Part shown: positions 8,879 to 16,027 of the stretch, piece by piece
How positions within the stretch are numbered: position 1 is the first letter of the stretch
How the letters are laid out: every line of letters starts with the position of its first letter
Source of the DNA: Flavobacterium sp. N502540
GTDB taxonomy: Bacteria; Bacteroidota; Bacteroidia; Flavobacteriales; Flavobacteriaceae
Assembly: GCF_025947365.1 (NCBI RefSeq)
Contig: NZ_CP110012.1
Span: forward strand, 1,488,001-1,552,000
Direction of reading: 5' to 3'
Length of the DNA stretch: 64,000 nucleotides
Notes under the pieces: generated by a model
What the model saw: only the letters and a program-made list of their open reading frames with translations
Told to the model about the DNA's origin: nothing
Database searches by the model: none
Position numbers and translations under genes: made by a program

Positions 8879-8990
8879 GGACGGATTAAAATCCACCCCA
8901 ACAATACTGGCCGAGCCGAAGGCTCTTTCCTGTAAACTTTGTAGGACGGATTAAAATCCATCCCTACAATATGTCTTGAGCCAAAGGCTC
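8879..8990. repeat. REP-like palindrome pair with GTAG motif
   Basis: Two units. The first has GGACGGATTAAAATCCACCCC (8879-8899), then GAGCCGAAGGCTC (8913-8925). The second has GTAGGACGG...CCCTAC (8941-8967), palindromic with GTAG at one end and CTAC at the other, then GAGCCAAAGGCTC (8978-8990). The same palindromes occur next to the Y1 transposase at 36.5 kb, about 28 kb away. No gene is seen in the 8822-9086 gap. Confidence 0.8.
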
Positions 8991-9086
8991 TTTTCGGTTA
9001 ACTTTGTGAAGCTTTGTAAAAAACTCCGCGAATCTCTTTGACAAAAGTCCGGTAAAAACCTTTGAACCTTTGAACCTCCAAAAAAA

Positions 9087-9629
9087 CTAAACCCTCTTAA
9101 TTTCATGCCCCACAAATTCCTCCAAAGTCGCGAACATATCATCGACAGAAAGCACTTCGAAATCGGGATGATTTTTTAAGAAATCGGCATTTAATGTCAC
9201 CAGGTTTTCTTCTAATTCATAAAACGTATCGTTGTTCAGTAAATCACGTATTGGGTTTACGCCTTCCAATTTTCCGCTTAAAAATTTATTGAGTTTTACG
9301 CTGCTCATCAATCTCACTTTTTTGCTTTGCTGCTGAAACAATTCCAAGTGTTTTTCGGCACCAATTAAAGTCAGACCTTCTTCAATAAGTTCGTTTAATT
9401 CTTTGTTCCAACCTGATTTATAGACAAACTGAGCAAAATTTCCTTCTGTATATTGTGACCAATAGAAATCTAAATAATAACTCATCAAAGCATCTTCGTG
9501 GATGAACTCATCATCGACACCTTCTTCACGCATTAAATTAATTACCGAAATATTCGAGTGAATCACATCCTGCAGATTCTCACTGTTCATTGCCGTTTCA
9601 GAAACTATTATTCTGCCAAATTCTTCCAT
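9087..9629 (-). CDS. DMP19/DUF4375 family protein
   Basis: A 180-residue acidic cytoplasmic protein starting MEEFGRIIVSETAMNS. An upstream in-frame ATG at 9686 is less likely because the extension has no family likeness. The segment LMSYYLDFYWSQYTEGNFAQ followed by FVYKSGWNKEL is typical of the DMP19-like (DUF4375) fold. The founding DMP19 protein of Neisseria is a DNA mimic, but that role cannot be assumed here. It ends the minus-strand block, and a divergent plus-strand operon begins about 240 bases away. Confidence 0.75.
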   Translation of the reverse strand: MEEFGRIIVSETAMNSENLQDVIHSNISVINLMREEGVDDEFIHEDALMSYYLDFYWSQYTEGNFAQFVYKSGWNKELNELIEEGLTLIGAEKHLELFQQQSKKVRLMSSVKLNKFLSGKLEGVNPIRDLLNNDTFYELEENLVTLNADFLKNHPDFEVLSVDDMFATLEEFVGHEIKRV

Positions 9630-9824
9630 TTTGAATTTATTTAAATGTGTTTGATGCAAATTTCGGATAAAATAAACAGAGAACAAAATCTATAATTTAA
9701 AGAAATATGAAATCAGATTAAAAGACTTAGAACCTAAACAAAAGCAAACGAACTACTTACCAGAAACATAAGATCAGCAGCTATTTTTCTCTTTAAAATC
9801 TAGGTAAAAACTTAATAAAAGACA

Positions 9825-9832
9825 TACTTTTG
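9825..9832 (+). promoter_or_regulatory. Possible Bacteroidota -7 box
   Basis: TACTTTTG matches the TAnnTTTG -7 consensus known from Flavobacterium. It lies 42 bases before the lipoprotein gene at 9874. No convincing -33 TTTG/TTG element at the usual spacing was found. Confidence 0.35.
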
Positions 9833-9873
9833 CGCTCTTTTAATCAAAACCAAATATTATTCCCACATTTTTT

Positions 9874-10593
9874 ATGAAGCAAAAACTACTTCTTCTCATT
9901 CCAAGCCTCTGCACACTCCTGTTTGGGAGCTGTTCTTCGACTGATGCAGTAACATGTTATCTACCTACTACGGAAATCAGCAGTAACTCCCCATTAGTAC
10001 CAGGCGCAACTCTGGAGCTGGAAACCCCCTTTAATGATGGTTTTGAAGTTAAATACAATTGGTCAGGTCCTAATAATTTTCAGTCCAACCTTCAAAATCC
10101 AATTATTAAAAATGTTACATCTGCTATGGCAGGAGAATACACCTTAAAAACAACAAAAGGAATCTGCGAAAGTATCGAAAGTAAATTGCTTGTTGAAGTT
10201 AATGCTCCCAATATTCCTTGCACTACCAACAAAAATACCATTGTTTTCACAGGTTCTTTCGCTCCAATAAAATTTAATTCAGTATCCACATCCAACAGAA
10301 CTGATAATTTCACAATGACTGCCAGCTCGTCTCAGGGCGATCTAAGAATAGAATTTGCTAATGATGTAAAACCAGTTCCCGGCATTTATACTATTTGCAA
10401 TTCCTGTCCCACTTCTTTCATGGAAAAAAATGAAGTTTGCGTAAGCTTTAATTACTTAGATCTTGCTCGCGCCCGCGAAGGAGTCGTGTATATTTCTTCT
10501 TCAAATGGAAAACTGACAGCAGCATTCTGTAATGTAATTTTTAAACCATCTTCTTTTACATTAAATGCTTCAACAACTATAACAGAAAATTAA
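9874..10593 (+). CDS. Lipoprotein with Ig-like domain
   Basis: A 239-residue protein with a lipoprotein signal peptide (LLFGSCSS; lipobox Cys near residue 20). Residues about 35-110 look like an immunoglobulin-like PKD/Ig fold (YNWSGPNNFQSNLQNPII...AGEYTLKTTKG), common in Bacteroidota surface proteins. The C-terminal half (about 115-239) has four Cys, including CNSC, and is unrecognised. It is the first gene of a tight set: the next start follows after one base and the third gene after 11 bases. Likely on the outer membrane or cell surface. Confidence 0.75.
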   Translation: MKQKLLLLIPSLCTLLFGSCSSTDAVTCYLPTTEISSNSPLVPGATLELETPFNDGFEVKYNWSGPNNFQSNLQNPIIKNVTSAMAGEYTLKTTKGICESIESKLLVEVNAPNIPCTTNKNTIVFTGSFAPIKFNSVSTSNRTDNFTMTASSSQGDLRIEFANDVKPVPGIYTICNSCPTSFMEKNEVCVSFNYLDLARAREGVVYISSSNGKLTAAFCNVIFKPSSFTLNASTTITEN

Positions 10594-10594
10594 A

Positions 10595-11191
10595 ATGAAA
10601 CTATTAGTACTAATTTTAATTTTTACATTTTCAAATTCTTTTGCGCAAAACTCCTACATAGTTGACAAAAAAGGAAACAAGATACTTACTCGTGATGAAG
10701 TTACAGATATACTCCTGGTAGATAAGCGAATATCGTATGTAAACCTTGGCAAGAGTTGGGAAAAGTATATCAAATTTGAAGATCTCGATCATGCCGTTAT
10801 AGGCTCCTCTTTACTAAAATCGTTTCATCTAAACCAAAAGAAAAAAGCAGATGTATATTTTGTATATGGCGAAAAAAACGATCGAAAACTTGTTGGTCTT
10901 GCCTATATTATAGAAACAATTCAGGGACACTATGTAGAAGGCTTTAAAAAAACTTTTTATGAATTGTATTTAATTGATAATAATGAAACTGTCTTAGATC
11001 AAATTAATGGTACATCAACAAACACAGAAGGAAAAATAGCACTTCGAGGAGAGATTTCTCCATTCATTAAAAAGTACTTTTCGGATTGCCCTGCCTTAAT
11101 GACCAAGCTAAGCAAATATGATCTACACGACCAAAATAATCGAGAAATCTTATCCTTTTTCTTCGACACAGAATATATTAAATGCCAATAA
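10595..11191 (+). CDS. Hypothetical secreted protein
   Basis: A 198-residue protein with a clear signal peptide (MKLLVLILIFTFSNSFAQ). I do not recognise a domain. It is rich in Lys, Asp and Tyr and ends in CQ. Its ATG comes one base after the stop of the Ig-like lipoprotein, which implies translational coupling. Probably periplasmic or surface-exposed with its operon neighbours. Confidence 0.7.
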   Translation: MKLLVLILIFTFSNSFAQNSYIVDKKGNKILTRDEVTDILLVDKRISYVNLGKSWEKYIKFEDLDHAVIGSSLLKSFHLNQKKKADVYFVYGEKNDRKLVGLAYIIETIQGHYVEGFKKTFYELYLIDNNETVLDQINGTSTNTEGKIALRGEISPFIKKYFSDCPALMTKLSKYDLHDQNNREILSFFFDTEYIKCQ

Positions 11192-11202
11192 CATCTACAA
11201 TA

Positions 11203-11895
11203 ATGAAAAAAAACATACTACTTTTTATCACAATACTATTATATAATTTATCTACATATGCTCAAGCTCCCAGAGGAGTATATATTTCGGCAGGCTTATC
11301 TCAAAACAATTTAAAATCATCTGATTTACTCACTGATTCTAAACCTGGTTTTACAGTTGGAACACAGTACCATTTGGGTTATCATGAAAATTACAATTTT
11401 CAATTCGAGTTTGCATACAAACAAAATATATTAGATGTAAAATATGTCGAGGATAATTTTGAAGAAGCAAAAAACTCGAAATACAAATATTCCGACATAA
11501 GTTTTGGAGCTTATGTTAACTATTACATTTTAAAACCAGAAGAGGACAGATTTTTCCTTGGACCTCAGGCAGGTGCTTTCGTTTCATACGTTGACCCAAT
11601 TACACCATCAAAAGGTGCTGATGTTACTAATCAATACTATTTACCATATTTATTAAATGAATCCGATCTACAAGACAGTTCTAAATTCAATTATGGGCTA
11701 GGACTAGGACTAACAGGCGGATACAATGACTTCAGGTTTGACTTGAGATATAGTTTAGGGTTGGCTAATTTACTGGAAGATGTCCAAACACACAGTTTTG
11801 ATAGTTCCAATAATTACACCGGCCCCATCCTTCAAGGTAAAACCAATATGATATCAGTTACTATCAGTTACAAGGTATTTTCACTCTCGAAATAG
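11203..11895 (+). CDS. Outer-membrane beta-barrel protein (PorT/OmpA-barrel type)
   Basis: A 230-residue protein starting MKKNILLFITILLYNLSTYAQ. An in-frame ATG 21 bases earlier overlaps the previous gene and lacks a signal-like start. The mature part alternates polar and hydrophobic residues in strands, with short turns and Gly/Tyr-rich hairpins (GVYISAGLSQNNL, FSFGAYVNYYI-like segments, GLGLGLTGGYNDFRFDLRYS). This is typical of the eight-stranded PorT-like barrels of the Bacteroidota. It may anchor the two proteins encoded upstream. A strong terminator follows. Confidence 0.75.
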   Translation: MKKNILLFITILLYNLSTYAQAPRGVYISAGLSQNNLKSSDLLTDSKPGFTVGTQYHLGYHENYNFQFEFAYKQNILDVKYVEDNFEEAKNSKYKYSDISFGAYVNYYILKPEEDRFFLGPQAGAFVSYVDPITPSKGADVTNQYYLPYLLNESDLQDSSKFNYGLGLGLTGGYNDFRFDLRYSLGLANLLEDVQTHSFDSSNNYTGPILQGKTNMISVTISYKVFSLSK

Positions 11896-11912
11896 AACCT
11901 TTCTTCAGATTT

Positions 11913-11950
11913 AAAAAAGCAGTAAACATATAATTGTTTACTGCTTTTTT
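11913..11950 (+). terminator. Rho-independent terminator
   Basis: A stem of AAAAAAGCAGTAAAC with its exact complement around the loop ATATAATT, ending in a T run. It closes the three-gene operon 9874-11895 and may also serve the minus-strand small gene at 12049. Confidence 0.85.
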
Positions 11951-12048
11951 TACGTTTTACCCAAAAGGGAATAATCCAGACCCTATTTTAATTAACAGAA
12001 ACACAGTCTTTGTGCTCAAAACAGAGAAGGCAGAAAACACGTTCCAAT

Positions 12049-12219
12049 CTAAATAAGATCAGATCCATCCGTATTTTTTTTCTGATTCATTTTTGCTACT
12101 AGAGCCTTTAATTTTAAAGCACGCTCTCTTTTCTCTTCCTGAACTTTAGCTTTTTTGCGTTTTAGCAATTTGGTATGCAAAGCCTTGTTTTTGCCGTTTT
12201 TTTCAGGTCCTTTCGCCAT
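12049..12219 (-). CDS. Small basic hypothetical protein
   Basis: A 56-codon frame starting MAKGPEKNGKNKALHTKLLK. It is very rich in Lys, Glu and Arg and predicted fully helical (KRKKAKVQEEKRERALKLKA). It shows a good start, no rare features and a codon pattern like its neighbours. It may bind nucleic acid by charge, but there is no recognised family. It stands alone between the terminator at 11.9 kb and a repeat-bearing gap. Confidence 0.6.
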   Translation of the reverse strand: MAKGPEKNGKNKALHTKLLKRKKAKVQEEKRERALKLKALVAKMNQKKNTDGSDLI

Positions 12220-12329
12220 GATTTCAACTCTTTAAATTACTTCTGCAAAGATAAAGAACTAATAATAAAAACGATTATTACTAATTTTGATTCTTATGCT
12301 TTTGTGTGTAAACCGCAATGAAATTATTC

Positions 12330-12471
12330 TAACACAGAGAAACATAGATTTGCTAATTTTAAACAGGACGTTTCACTCAGCTAGAACACACAGAGTTTAC
12401 TATGCGAAAGAAATGTATTTCTCTATTAGGTTCTCTTTTTCGACATTTAAAAGCTATGTTTCTCTGTGTTA
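12330..12471. repeat. 142-bp element bounded by 18-bp perfect inverted repeats
   Basis: TAACACAGAGAAACATAG (12330-12347) is repeated exactly in reverse complement at 12454-12471. The interior shows no gene. The right arm lies 45 bases before the YdeI-like start. This could be a decayed MITE-like insertion. Confidence 0.75.
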
Positions 12472-12516
12472 AAAAGGATTTTTATATTTACACTCAATAC
12501 GATAACTTCATCCAAA

Positions 12517-13074
12517 ATGACACCAACCTTCTTCTCAACATCCGAAAAATTCAGAGCATGGTTAGAAAAACATTATCAAAAGGAAACCGAACTTTTAGTT
12601 GGGTTTTACAAAGTGAGTACCAAAAAACCGTGCATGACCTGGTCAGAATCTGTTGATCAGGCGCTTTGTTTTGGCTGGATCGATGGTGTTCGAAGAGCTG
12701 TCGACGAAGAAAGTTATACGATACGGTTTACGCCCAGAAAAAAATCCAGTATCTGGAGTGCCATCAATATCAAAAAAGTAGAAGAACTTACTAAGACCGG
12801 ACTCATGCTACCCGAAGGCTTAAAGGCTTTCGAATTAAGATCTGAAGAAAGATCTAAAATCTACTCACATGAAAGAGAAGCTTACCTACTTGACCCTGAA
12901 TTTGAAAAACAATTTAAAGCGAACAAAACAGCCTGGGAATATTTTAGCCATCAGGCACCCTCGTACAAAAAGGTAATGATTCATTGGATCATGAGTGCCA
13001 AACAGGAAAAAACCAGACTTTCGAGATTAGAAAAAGCAATACAGATAAGTGCCGAACAAAAGCGAATGTTGTAA
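12517..13074 (+). CDS. YdeI/OmpD-associated family protein
   Basis: A 185-residue cytoplasmic protein starting MTPTFFSTSEKFRAWLEKHY; an earlier ATG at 12466 would translate part of an inverted repeat. The core motif TWSESVDQALCFGWIDGVRR followed by RFTPRKKSSIWSAINIKKVE is diagnostic of the YdeI/OmpD-associated family. The C-terminal helical region (residues about 120-185) matches the usual length. Family roles are poorly defined; some members have been linked to peptide or bacteriocin protection. Monocistronic as far as seen. Confidence 0.85.
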   Translation: MTPTFFSTSEKFRAWLEKHYQKETELLVGFYKVSTKKPCMTWSESVDQALCFGWIDGVRRAVDEESYTIRFTPRKKSSIWSAINIKKVEELTKTGLMLPEGLKAFELRSEERSKIYSHEREAYLLDPEFEKQFKANKTAWEYFSHQAPSYKKVMIHWIMSAKQEKTRLSRLEKAIQISAEQKRML

Positions 13075-13149
13075 CAACTATTGCTTTGCTAAACGATAAA
13101 TATTAACTTTAATCCGTCTAAAAAAGTCTCAGCTAAAAAGAAATAAAGA

Positions 13150-14052
13150 ATGGAGGGAAGAAAAACACTAGAATATTACGTTTTAGATGTATTCTCAAAC
13201 GAAAGTTATAAAGGAAATCCGCTTTCTGTTGTTTTTACCGATGGTAATTTAAAACTGGAAACGTATCAGGATATTTCTAAAGAATTTGGCTACTCCGAAA
13301 CCTCTTTTGTTTATTATTCCACAAGAGAAAAAGCACTGATGGTTCGTTCGTTTACCCCAACGGGAATCGAAATCGACGGAGCGGGACATAATTTACTGGG
13401 TGCTGTTTGCGGTGCTCTCTTAAAAGGTATGCCTATTTTTGATGAGCAAAACGAAAGTGAGCTTTTTGTAATTATGAAACATTCCGCCATTCCGTTAACC
13501 GTTACTTTAGACCCGGTTACTTTCTATCCCCTTGTTCAAATGCATCAAAAATCGGCGGTCATCAAGCAAGAAATTCCAACTTATAAAATTGCAGTTGCAC
13601 TTGGTTTAAAAATTGAAGATTTAGATGTAAATGCTTTTGTTCCTACCATAGTCAATACAGAAGTTGCCCATGCCATGGTTCCCATAAAAAGCAGCCAGAT
13701 ACTCAATAGTTTTGTTCCGGACAACCAGCTTTTAATCGAAATTTCGAAAGAATATAAATTTGAAGGTTTTTATTGTTTCACCATCGCTGATGAAAATGAG
13801 GAGCATATCGTCGAAACGAGATTTTTCAACCCAATTATCGGAATAAATGAAGATCCTGCTACAGGAACGGCCGCGGGGCCTTTAATTGGCTTTTTAACGC
13901 AAAAGAAATTCACTAAATCCGACAAAGAATACAAAATTCTTCAGGGTGTACGATTAAAACAGCCCTCAATGATTGAAGTAATGAATCGCGAAGAAGATAT
14001 TCTGGTTGGAGGTTCTTCTACCATAACGATGCGGGGAGAACTTTACTTATAA
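13150..14052 (+). CDS. PhzF family isomerase/epimerase-like protein
   Basis: A 300-residue protein of two similar halves, as in the diaminopimelate-epimerase-like PhzF fold. Visible motifs are VFSNESYKGNPLSVVF near residue 14, FGYSETSFV near 47 (the Glu that acts as acid-base in PhzF), TPTGIEIDGAGHNLLGA near 69, and EDPATGTAAGPL near 235. The substrate is unknown; phenazine synthesis is unlikely because no phz genes are nearby. A bidirectional terminator follows at once. Confidence 0.88.
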   Translation: MEGRKTLEYYVLDVFSNESYKGNPLSVVFTDGNLKLETYQDISKEFGYSETSFVYYSTREKALMVRSFTPTGIEIDGAGHNLLGAVCGALLKGMPIFDEQNESELFVIMKHSAIPLTVTLDPVTFYPLVQMHQKSAVIKQEIPTYKIAVALGLKIEDLDVNAFVPTIVNTEVAHAMVPIKSSQILNSFVPDNQLLIEISKEYKFEGFYCFTIADENEEHIVETRFFNPIIGINEDPATGTAAGPLIGFLTQKKFTKSDKEYKILQGVRLKQPSMIEVMNREEDILVGGSSTITMRGELYL

Positions 14053-14081
14053 AAAAAGCTGCACATGATGCAGCTTTTTTT
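14051..14081. terminator. Bidirectional terminator
   Basis: A GCTGCA/TGCAGC stem with loop CATGA is flanked by an A run on the left and a T run on the right. It can therefore act for the phzF-like gene (plus) and the convergent gene ending at 14096 (minus). Confidence 0.85.
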
Positions 14082-14095
14082 ATAAATCGAAACTA

Positions 14096-15226
14096 TTACT
14101 TTTTGATTTCTTTTGGTAAAGTTGGTTTTTGCTGAGGCGGAATACGTTTCTTCAAAAACAAAATCTGCCCTAGATGACTCGACTGATGTTCCATAACATG
14201 AAACCAGCAATATTGATTACTCATGTCATACTTTGTTTGAACTTCAGCAAACCAGGCATCGTCTCTTTTTTTTAGCTCCGAAATTGTTTTAGCTCTTACT
14301 TCATTGTAGATGTCTAAATAATATTGAATATCATGTCCTTTAAATTCATCTCGTCCACCCTGATCGAGGTTTAAAGCAGCATTCCATTGTTTCTTTTCCT
14401 CTTCATTAAAATCTCTGTTTTCGAAAGTAAAAACCTGATAGTATTTTTCGGCAGCGGCCAAATGCATCACCAGTGCTCCAATTCGGTTGGCTTCTGCATC
14501 ATGCAAATAATCAATTTCGTACTGATTCATGTTCTTCACTGTTCTTTCTACACGGCCTTTAAGATCTTCAAGCATTGATATCATATCTCCAATTTTTGGT
14601 GATGCTCCTTCCACATTTCCAATCTTTGCTTGGGGTCGCGGTTTAATCCCGCTTCCTTCCAGCAGCAAACTGTTTTTTCCGTCAGTACTGGATTTATCCT
14701 GTGTAATTTTGTACTCTTTCACTTTTACATTTGCCTCTTTTGAAATACCTAAACCCCATTTCGGAATTTCACCATTTTTCAAAGGGGTTTCAAAACTTGA
14801 ATTTAAAACCGCCAACGGTTCAAAAACACCTTTTTCATTCTCAATCAGCAATTCGAATTTATCAAAATAGAATTTACCGTTATTCAGGCACAAACCTCCA
14901 AAACTTAGTGATTTACTGTTCTTATCGATAGTTCCTTCTACAGTATAAGATTTCCATTCGTTTGATTTAATTGGTCTGTCTCTCATGTTATCAAAAAAAC
15001 CTTCCTCTTCATTCTTAGTATCAACTCTTGCCCAAACTCCTGCCCAGGCCTGAGGTTCGGTACTTTCTACTTTTACCGATGCAATTACTTTAAACTTCTT
15101 TTTAACAGGGGATTGAATTTCTATCGTTTGATTGAAGGATGTCCAATCACTCGAAACCGTCTTTTGTGTTTGAGCCTGGGCCAAAACAAAACATAAAAAT
15201 AACACTGAGGTCACCAATTTTTTCAT
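14096..15226 (-). CDS. Exported DinB-like protein with an N-terminal beta domain
   Basis: A 376-residue protein with a signal peptide (MKKLVTSVLFLCFVLAQAQ). Residues about 25-190 look like a beta-sandwich of carbohydrate-binding type (AWAGVWARVDTKNEEEGFF, LNSSFETPL). Residues about 205-376 form a DinB-like four-helix bundle, with candidate metal ligands in MHLAAAEKYYQ and in HVMEHQSSHLGQI near the C-terminus. DinB/YfiT proteins are normally cytoplasmic thiol-dependent or metal hydrolases, so export and fusion to a beta domain are unusual. Substrate unknown. Confidence 0.75.
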   Translation of the reverse strand: MKKLVTSVLFLCFVLAQAQTQKTVSSDWTSFNQTIEIQSPVKKKFKVIASVKVESTEPQAWAGVWARVDTKNEEEGFFDNMRDRPIKSNEWKSYTVEGTIDKNSKSLSFGGLCLNNGKFYFDKFELLIENEKGVFEPLAVLNSSFETPLKNGEIPKWGLGISKEANVKVKEYKITQDKSSTDGKNSLLLEGSGIKPRPQAKIGNVEGASPKIGDMISMLEDLKGRVERTVKNMNQYEIDYLHDAEANRIGALVMHLAAAEKYYQVFTFENRDFNEEEKKQWNAALNLDQGGRDEFKGHDIQYYLDIYNEVRAKTISELKKRDDAWFAEVQTKYDMSNQYCWFHVMEHQSSHLGQILFLKKRIPPQQKPTLPKEIKK

Positions 15227-15315
15227 TCGCTATATTTTTAAAAATTCAGGTAAATATAATACACTTTTTTAAGGAAATAACTGATTATATTTAAGAAATC
15301 ATCTGAAAATGAAAA

Positions 15316-15346
15316 CAAAAAAAGCCACATCAGTTAAGATGCAGCT
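15316..15346 (-). terminator. Terminator of the CDGSH gene
   Basis: On the minus strand AGCTGCATC pairs with GATGTGGCT (two G-U pairs) and is followed by seven T residues. It sits just past the stop of the gene at 15378. Confidence 0.7.
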
Positions 15347-15377
15347 TCCTTATAAAAAATAACCAAAACCGAAGTTC

Positions 15378-15605
15378 TTAGTTTGTTTTCATTGGTGGTA
15401 AATCGAATGCTTTAGACTCGTGTTCGAAATTATTACGGTGTCCGCCATCGCAAAAAGGTTTGTTTGCTGACAACCCACAACGACAAAGACCTAATGCCGA
15501 TCTTCCTTGTAGTCCGTAAACAGCTCCTTCTGAATCCATGATTTCGAAGTCACCTTCTATTTTAATCGATCCGTTTTTATTGATGATAAGTTTTGTCTTG
15601 CTCAT
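15378..15605 (-). CDS. CDGSH iron-sulfur domain protein
   Basis: A 75-residue protein starting MSKTKLIINKNGSIKIEG (an ATG 33 bases upstream is less likely). It carries the 2Fe-2S CDGSH signature as CRCGLSANKPFCDGGH: three Cys and one His ligand with the conserved Ser, Pro, Asp and Gly. It is mitoNEET-like in binding mode, and short bacterial members are thought to act in redox or Fe-S handling. It stands alone with its own terminator. The repeat-filled gap upstream separates it from metG. Confidence 0.92.
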   Translation of the reverse strand: MSKTKLIINKNGSIKIEGDFEIMDSEGAVYGLQGRSALGLCRCGLSANKPFCDGGHRNNFEHESKAFDLPPMKTN

Positions 15606-15728
15606 AAAATTGCTTTTTTGTTCTTTTTTTGAGTGCAAAGGTTGCGAAATAAATCGGGAAGATTTTAGAGGGTATGCTAGTTTAAACTGGTTCTATTTTA
15701 TGGGTTATTACACAAAGTTACTCGAAAG

Positions 15729-15955
15729 TTTTCGCAGAGATTCGCTAAGATTTTTTGTTGATCTAGAATAATCTCGCAAAGGCGCAGAGGCGCGAAGTTT
15801 AATTGTATGGTCAGGTTTCGACTTCGCTCAGCCTGACCATCAAACGCACTGTTGTCATTTCGAGGAACGAGAAATAACAATAGTGTAAATTTCTTTGCGT
15901 CTTCGTGCCTTTGCGAGATCCAAAAAATAAAATTCTTCGCGAATCTCTGTGAAAA
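15729..15955. repeat. 227-bp imperfect palindrome with nested hairpins
   Basis: The outer arms (15729-15756 and 15929-15955, around CAGAGATTCGC) match at about 24 of 27 positions. The next arms share TCTCGCAAAGGC. Inside lie TGGTCAGG...CCTGACCA (15808-15839) and CACTGTTGT...AATAGTG (15847-15886). The gap 15606-16027 otherwise holds no gene. The inner TTCGACTTCGCTCAG word recurs at about 32290-32330. Confidence 0.8.
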
Positions 15956-16001
15956 TGGCTGTGAAACTCCACGCAATAACAAAATCTCAATTCTATTGCT
16001 T

Positions 16002-16009
16002 ATTTTTGC
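16002..16009 (+). promoter_or_regulatory. Probable -7 box for metG
   Basis: TATTTTTG fits TAnnTTTG and lies 19 bases before the metG start, which would give a short leader. No clear -33 element was found. Confidence 0.4.
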
Positions 16010-16027
16010 ACTCAATAAAATTGAGTT

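Noticed and set aside
8951..9142. A 63-codon minus-strand frame at the end of the DMP19-like gene
   Set aside because: It overlaps REP-type palindromes and the real gene in another frame.
12287..12472. A 61-codon plus-strand frame
   Set aside because: It runs through the 18-bp inverted-repeat element and has no protein-like composition.
13150..14052. Phenazine biosynthesis
   Set aside because: PhzF-like proteins are widespread and no other phz gene is present.
15698..16015. A 105-codon minus-strand frame
   Set aside because: It is translated from the 227-bp palindrome and its flanks; composition and position show it is a by-product of the repeat.
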